From positions 1-9,306 of the forward strand of contig CAMJHI010000072.1 of assembly GCA_946405475.1 (NCBI GenBank): DNA of 9,306 nucleotides, written 5' to 3'. The stretch is from an uncultured Clostridia bacterium (GTDB lineage: Bacteria; Bacillota; Clostridia; Oscillospirales; Acutalibacteraceae). The position numbers were made by a program, and so were the translations under genes. The notes beneath the pieces were generated by a model. That model had not been told where the DNA came from, ran no database searches, and saw nothing but the letters and a program-made list of their open reading frames with translations. Of this stretch, positions 6,808 through 9,306 are shown piece after piece (positions within the stretch are counted from its first letter, which is position 1; each line of letters begins with the position of its first letter).

Positions 6808-8271
6808 TTATTGCGTGACCTGCAAAAAGCGTTTGTAATGCTCCGCCCAGGTTTCCGTGTCCTCTGGCAGGTACTCTTTGGTGCCCTCGCTCGCGGCTAC
6901 GATGCGGCGGGCCTCCTCAATGCTTTTGATGTCGCCGCTTGCCAGCAGCTGCACGGCGATGTTGCCCAGCACGGTCGCCTCGATGGGACCGGCCACGACC
7001 TTGCGCGCGCAGGCGTTGGCCGTTAAGCGGCACAGCAGGGTGTCCTTCGTGCCGCCGCCGATGACGTGGATGACCTCATAATCGCGTTCGGTGCAGTCGC
7101 GCAGCTTTTCAAAGGTCAGGCGGTATTTCATCGCCAGACTCTCATAGATGCAGCGCATGATCTCGCCCACCGTTTCCGGCACGTACTGGCCGGTCCGGCG
7201 GCAGTATTCCTTCACGCGGCCGGGAATATCGCCGTGCGGCACAAATTCCGGGGCGTCGGGGTCGATGAAGCAGGCGAAGGGCTCGGCGGCCAGCGCCAGT
7301 TTTTCAAGTTCGGCATAGCTGTACTGCGTGCCCTCGCGCGCAAACTGGCGGCGGCTTTCCTGAATGAGCCACAGCCCGATGATGTTTTTGAGGAAGCCGG
7401 TGGAATCGCCGTAGCCGCCCTCGTTGGTGATGTTGATGCCCAGCGTTTTTTCGTTCACGATGGGCTCGGCCAGCTCCGTGCCGAACAGCGACCAGGTGCC
7501 GCTGCTCAAAAAGGCAAAGTCGCCCTCGGGGCAGGGGACGGCCGTAATGGCCGACTGCGTGTCGTGCTCGCACACCGCCACCACGGGCACCTTGTCAACG
7601 CCGCATTCCTCGCACACGCCGTCGGTCAGCGTGCCGATGATCGTGCCGGGCTTGACGATGTCGGTGGTCAGGCGCTTGGGCAGGTCGAGCTTTTCAAAGA
7701 TCTCGTCGCACCAGTCGCCGGTTTTGATGTCGATCATCTGCGAGGTGGTGGCAATGGAGTATTCGGTGGATTTCACGCCCGTGAGCAAATAGGCGAACAG
7801 GTCGGGCATGAACAGCATCTTGTCCGCCCGGTCGAGCAGATACGGGCGCTGCTGCCGCAGGGAGAGCAGCTGGAACACGGTGTTCAGCTCCATGAACTGA
7901 ATGCCGGTCAGCTCATAAAGCTTTTCTTTCGGGATCTTTTTGAACGCTTCCTCCAGAATGCCGACCGTGCGCTTGTCGCGGTAGTGGATGGGGTTTTCCA
8001 GCAGCAGCCCGTGTTCGTCGATCAGCCCGAAGTCGACGCCCCAGGTGTCGATGCCGATCGAATCAAAACCGCCGCTGAGTCTGGCCTTGATCAGCCCCTG
8101 CTTGATGTCGTGGAACAGGCGCAGCACGTCCCAATAGGTGGTGCCGTGCACGCTCACCGGGTCGTTGGAAAACCGGTGCACCTCTTCCAATGTGATCTTG
8201 CTGCCGTCGAAGCAGCCGACGATGGCGCGTCCGCTGGATGCGCCGAAATCAAAAGCGAGCACTCGTTTCAC
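6808..8271 (-). CDS. FGGY sugar kinase, rhamnulokinase type; probably acts on L-fuculose here
   Basis: This 487-residue carbohydrate kinase has two ASKHA domains. The N-terminal phosphate loop is MKRVLAFDFGASSGRAIVG (1-19), with the GASSGR typical of RhaB. IGIDTWGVDFGLID (72-85) follows. The catalytic base is expected at Asp237 in CEHDTQSA (234-241), then SSGTWSLFG (256-264). The C-terminal adenosine block is HVIGGGTKDTLLCRLTANAC (402-421) and GPIEATVLGNIAVQL (428-442). These blocks fit rhamnulokinase better than E. coli FucK. However, it sits directly before fucI in an operon that contains fucU, and no rhamnose isomerase is present, so its likely reaction is ATP-dependent phosphorylation of L-fuculose to L-fuculose-1-phosphate (inference). 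A dual fuculose/rhamnulose role is possible. The start is a GTG at 8271, supported by a very strong AAGGAGGAG. Confidence 0.9.
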   Translation of the reverse strand: MKRVLAFDFGASSGRAIVGCFDGSKITLEEVHRFSNDPVSVHGTTYWDVLRLFHDIKQGLIKARLSGGFDSIGIDTWGVDFGLIDEHGLLLENPIHYRDKRTVGILEEAFKKIPKEKLYELTGIQFMELNTVFQLLSLRQQRPYLLDRADKMLFMPDLFAYLLTGVKSTEYSIATTSQMIDIKTGDWCDEIFEKLDLPKRLTTDIVKPGTIIGTLTDGVCEECGVDKVPVVAVCEHDTQSAITAVPCPEGDFAFLSSGTWSLFGTELAEPIVNEKTLGINITNEGGYGDSTGFLKNIIGLWLIQESRRQFAREGTQYSYAELEKLALAAEPFACFIDPDAPEFVPHGDIPGRVKEYCRRTGQYVPETVGEIMRCIYESLAMKYRLTFEKLRDCTERDYEVIHVIGGGTKDTLLCRLTANACARKVVAGPIEATVLGNIAVQLLASGDIKSIEEARRIVAASEGTKEYLPEDTETWAEHYKRFLQVTQ

Positions 8272-8278
8272 GGTTTCG

Positions 8279-8287
8279 CTCCTCCTT
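8279..8287 (-). promoter_or_regulatory. Strong ribosome binding site for the GTG start of the kinase
   Basis: AAGGAGGAG on the minus strand lies 7 nt before the GTG at 8269-8271. It is the best Shine-Dalgarno match in the window and decides the non-ATG start. Having its own strong site suggests the kinase is translated independently of the distant HAD gene. Confidence 0.8.
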
Positions 8288-8309
8288 TTTTACAATCGTA
8301 TTCGTGGAT

Positions 8310-8325
8310 CGTGTTGTTCAACACG
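8310..8325. repeat. Left outlying palindrome of the array
   Basis: CGTGTTG-TT-CAACACG is a perfect inverted repeat (effective stem 6 bp, loop GTTC). It lies just outside the TTCGATATA-containing core, about 40 nt upstream of the kinase start codon. It may be the left boundary of the element or the proximal part of the kinase leader. Confidence 0.6.
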
Positions 8326-8331
8326 GAATTT

Positions 8332-8525
8332 GTCGAGCTATTGCTCGACTCGATATATTGCTGCGCAATTCGATATACCTTCGGTTCGATATACCTGACG
8401 GTTCGATATGTCCCTGTCGGGACAAGTTTTTCTTGTTCGGCAAAGCCGAACATATCGAATGCGAACAGCGTGAGCATATATCGAATTTGTGCAACAAATA
8501 TATCGAACGCCGCAGGCGTATATCG
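8332..8525. repeat. Nested palindrome array built on TTCGATATA ('fishbone' element)
   Basis: Four left copies of (T)TCGATATA occur at 8350-8357, 8369-8377, 8385-8393 and 8402-8411 (the last is TTCGATATGT). Four right copies, their reverse complement, occur at 8450-8459 (ACATATCGAA), 8477-8485, 8499-8507 and 8519-8525. They pair in nested order; the innermost pair is complementary over 10 nt including the T/C variation. Every interval is a hairpin: 8332-8349 (GTCGAGC/GCTCGAC), 8357-8369, 8377-8385, 8393-8402, 8409-8424 (TGTCCC/GGGACA), 8422-8436, 8434-8452 (TGTTCGGC/GCCGAACA), 8459-8477, 8485-8499 and 8507-8519. Adjacent units share their boundary bases. The stretch is more AT-rich than the flanking genes and has no credible ORF. 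It fills the gap between the HAD gene and the kinase inside the fucose operon. A MITE-like or REP-like element, or a structured leader RNA, are both possible. Confidence 0.85.
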
Positions 8526-8526
8526 C

Positions 8527-8562
8527 TCAGAATTTAACGCACATCAGTGCGTTAAATTCTGA
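8527..8562 (-). repeat. Perfect 16-bp hairpin overlapping the HAD stop codon
   Basis: TCAGAATTTAACGCAC (8527-8542) and its exact reverse complement (8547-8562) surround the loop ATCA. The right arm contains the last codons and the TAA (8552-8554) of the HAD gene. In the transcribed direction the stem is followed by GCGATATACG rather than a T-run, so it is a poor intrinsic terminator. It could be the right end of the palindrome element, an mRNA 3'-end stabiliser, or part of a factor-dependent termination site. Confidence 0.8.
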
Positions 8563-9145
8563 CTGTCTTTCTCACCGCGTCATAATCGCCCTCAAAAACC
8601 AGCCCCCTGATGCCGACCTGTTCCGCGCCCTGCAGGTTGTCGGCGCGGTCGTCGATGAACAGGCATTCGTTCGGGTCGAGCGAATAGGTATCCAGCAAAT
8701 GCCGGTAGATGCGCACGTCGGGCTTGAGCAGATGCACGTCGCACGAAACGACGACGCCGTCAAACAGGCTGACGTCGATCTCCCGCGGAAAATACGTCCA
8801 AAACTGTTCGCTCGCGTTGGACAGCACAAACAACCGAAAGCCTTTTTCTTTCAGCTCTTGCAGAAATTCCTTCGCGCCGGGCAGGGGGATCATGGTTTCG
8901 TGCCAGTTGTGCAACAGTTCCCGCAACGGGTCACGCAGCTCGGCGGGCGCGCGGGCGCTCAACCGCTGAAGCACGGCTTCCTCCGTCAGATCGCCGCGGT
9001 CAAAGGCGACCCATTCGGGCGAGGCGAACAAAAGCTCCTTGATGAATTGCTGCGCTGTCGGCTCGACCGGCAGCCGCCGCACGGCGGCCTCGGGGTCAAA
9101 ATCGAGCAGGACGTTCCCCATATCGAAAATGATATTTCTTATCAT
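8552..9145 (-). CDS. HAD-superfamily phosphatase, subclass IA, YihX-like
   Basis: This 197-residue soluble hydrolase has the expected HAD motifs: I, FDMGNVLLDFD (7-17, nucleophile Asp8); II, LFVLSNAS (105-112, Ser109); III, Lys141 in HLLKPDVRIY; IV, FIDDRADN (163-170, Asp165/Asp166). A helical cap lies at about 18-85. The residue two after the nucleophile is Gly rather than Asp, as in the YihX-type 'DLGNV' proteins, one of which is a sugar-1-phosphate phosphatase in E. coli. The substrate is unknown; a sugar phosphate from the fucose route is a reasonable guess. The ATG at 9145 overlaps the fucU stop in ATGA (4-nt overlap) with AAGGA abutting it, so translation is probably coupled to fucU. 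The 3' end, including the stop codon, lies in the arm of a perfect hairpin. Confidence 0.9.
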   Translation of the reverse strand: MIRNIIFDMGNVLLDFDPEAAVRRLPVEPTAQQFIKELLFASPEWVAFDRGDLTEEAVLQRLSARAPAELRDPLRELLHNWHETMIPLPGAKEFLQELKEKGFRLFVLSNASEQFWTYFPREIDVSLFDGVVVSCDVHLLKPDVRIYRHLLDTYSLDPNECLFIDDRADNLQGAEQVGIRGLVFEGDYDAVRKTVRI

Positions 9146-9306
9146 TCCTTGACAACGCCTTTTTTGAGGATGACGTTGGCGTAAATGGCGGTTTCGCCCG
9201 TGGCGATCACGGCATAGGCCTTTTTGGCGCGGTCATAGAACGCAAAGCGCTCGATCTTTTCGATCGCCTTGTCGCCCTCTTTTTCGTTGACGATCTTCTT
9301 GTAGGT
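9142..9306 (-). CDS. fucU: L-fucose mutarotase, RbsD/FucU family (5' end beyond window)
   Basis: Only the last 54 residues are present. The text IERFAFYDRAKKAYAVIATG and then AIYANVILKKGVVKE closely matches the C-terminus of E. coli FucU as I recall it ([20 protein letters not shown]... YGNILLKKGV). FucU interconverts the alpha and beta anomers of L-fucose, supplying the anomer used by FucI. RbsD shares the fold, but the RFAFYDRAKKA block and the nearby fucI favour FucU. The frame is open to the right edge, and the stop TGA at 9142-9144 overlaps the start of the HAD gene. The N-terminal part with the catalytic His is outside the window. Confidence 0.88.
   Translation of the reverse strand, partial: TYKKIVNEKEGDKAIEKIERFAFYDRAKKAYAVIATGETAIYANVILKKGVVKE

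Noticed and set aside
8283..8330. A possible promoter for the kinase (TTGAAC with TACGAT on the minus strand).
   Set aside because: The spacer is only 15 nt and the -10 has two mismatches at important positions; the TTGAAC is itself part of a palindrome.
8268..8477. A 69-codon minus-strand frame starting in the array and overlapping the kinase start.
   Set aside because: Its sequence is produced by the TATATCGA repeats (recurring Tyr-Ile-Glu). It overlaps the strong kinase ribosome binding site and shows no family match.
7066..8562. A 498-codon plus-strand frame across the kinase and the palindrome array.
   Set aside because: It is antisense to a clear FGGY kinase, has no family resemblance, and its end is made of repeat sequence.
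8332..8562. A CRISPR array, because of regularly spaced short repeats.
   Set aside because: The repeats are only 8-10 nt, half are inverted relative to the others, the intervals are self-palindromic and short, and no cas gene is present.
9149..9154. A plus-strand TTGACA that could be a -35 box.
   Set aside because: It lies within the fucU coding end, no -10 follows at proper spacing, and no plus-strand gene is present.

Overview
The window looks like chromosomal DNA from a GC-rich gut-type Firmicute (class Clostridia; my guess is Oscillospirales/Ruminococcaceae-like). The reasons are an L-fucose utilisation operon of the Clostridia type, strong AAGGAGG-like ribosome binding sites, consensus TTGACA/TATAAT promoters, short intergenic gaps and a hairpin-rich TTCGATATA repeat. 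The taxonomic guess is inference. Every gene I can support lies on the minus strand, so transcription runs from the right edge to the left.

Right half (about 9306 down to 4137): an L-fucose catabolic operon. In transcription order it holds the 3' end of fucU (L-fucose mutarotase), a HAD-family phosphatase overlapping it by 4 nt, a non-coding stretch filled by an unusual palindrome array, an FGGY sugar kinase of the rhamnulokinase type that probably phosphorylates L-fuculose, fucI (L-fucose isomerase) and an MgtC/SapB-family membrane protein. A strong hairpin terminator closes it. Mutarotation, isomerisation and phosphorylation are thus covered. The fuculose-1-phosphate aldolase, transporter and regulator are not in the window.

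Left half (about 4111 down to 1): a near-perfect sigma-A promoter drives a small stand-alone PqqD-like gene. A second promoter with an extended -10 then precedes a tightly packed nucleotide-sugar operon: rfbF (glucose-1-phosphate cytidylyltransferase), rfbG (CDP-glucose 4,6-dehydratase), rfbH (the PLP/[2Fe-2S] E1 dehydrase) and a family 2 glycosyltransferase cut by the left edge. Together these start the synthesis of a CDP-3,6-dideoxyhexose for a cell-surface glycan. The E3 reductase and the final tailoring enzyme are not seen.

The most unusual structure is at about 8310-8562, between the HAD phosphatase and the kinase. Four copies of TTCGATATA on the left face four reverse-complement copies (TATATCGAA) on the right, in nested order. 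Every interval between copies is itself a small palindrome, and adjacent units share their boundary bases. On paper it folds into a ladder of stacked four-way junctions (a 'fishbone'), flanked on the right by a perfect 16-bp hairpin that contains the HAD stop codon. I know of no named element with this architecture.
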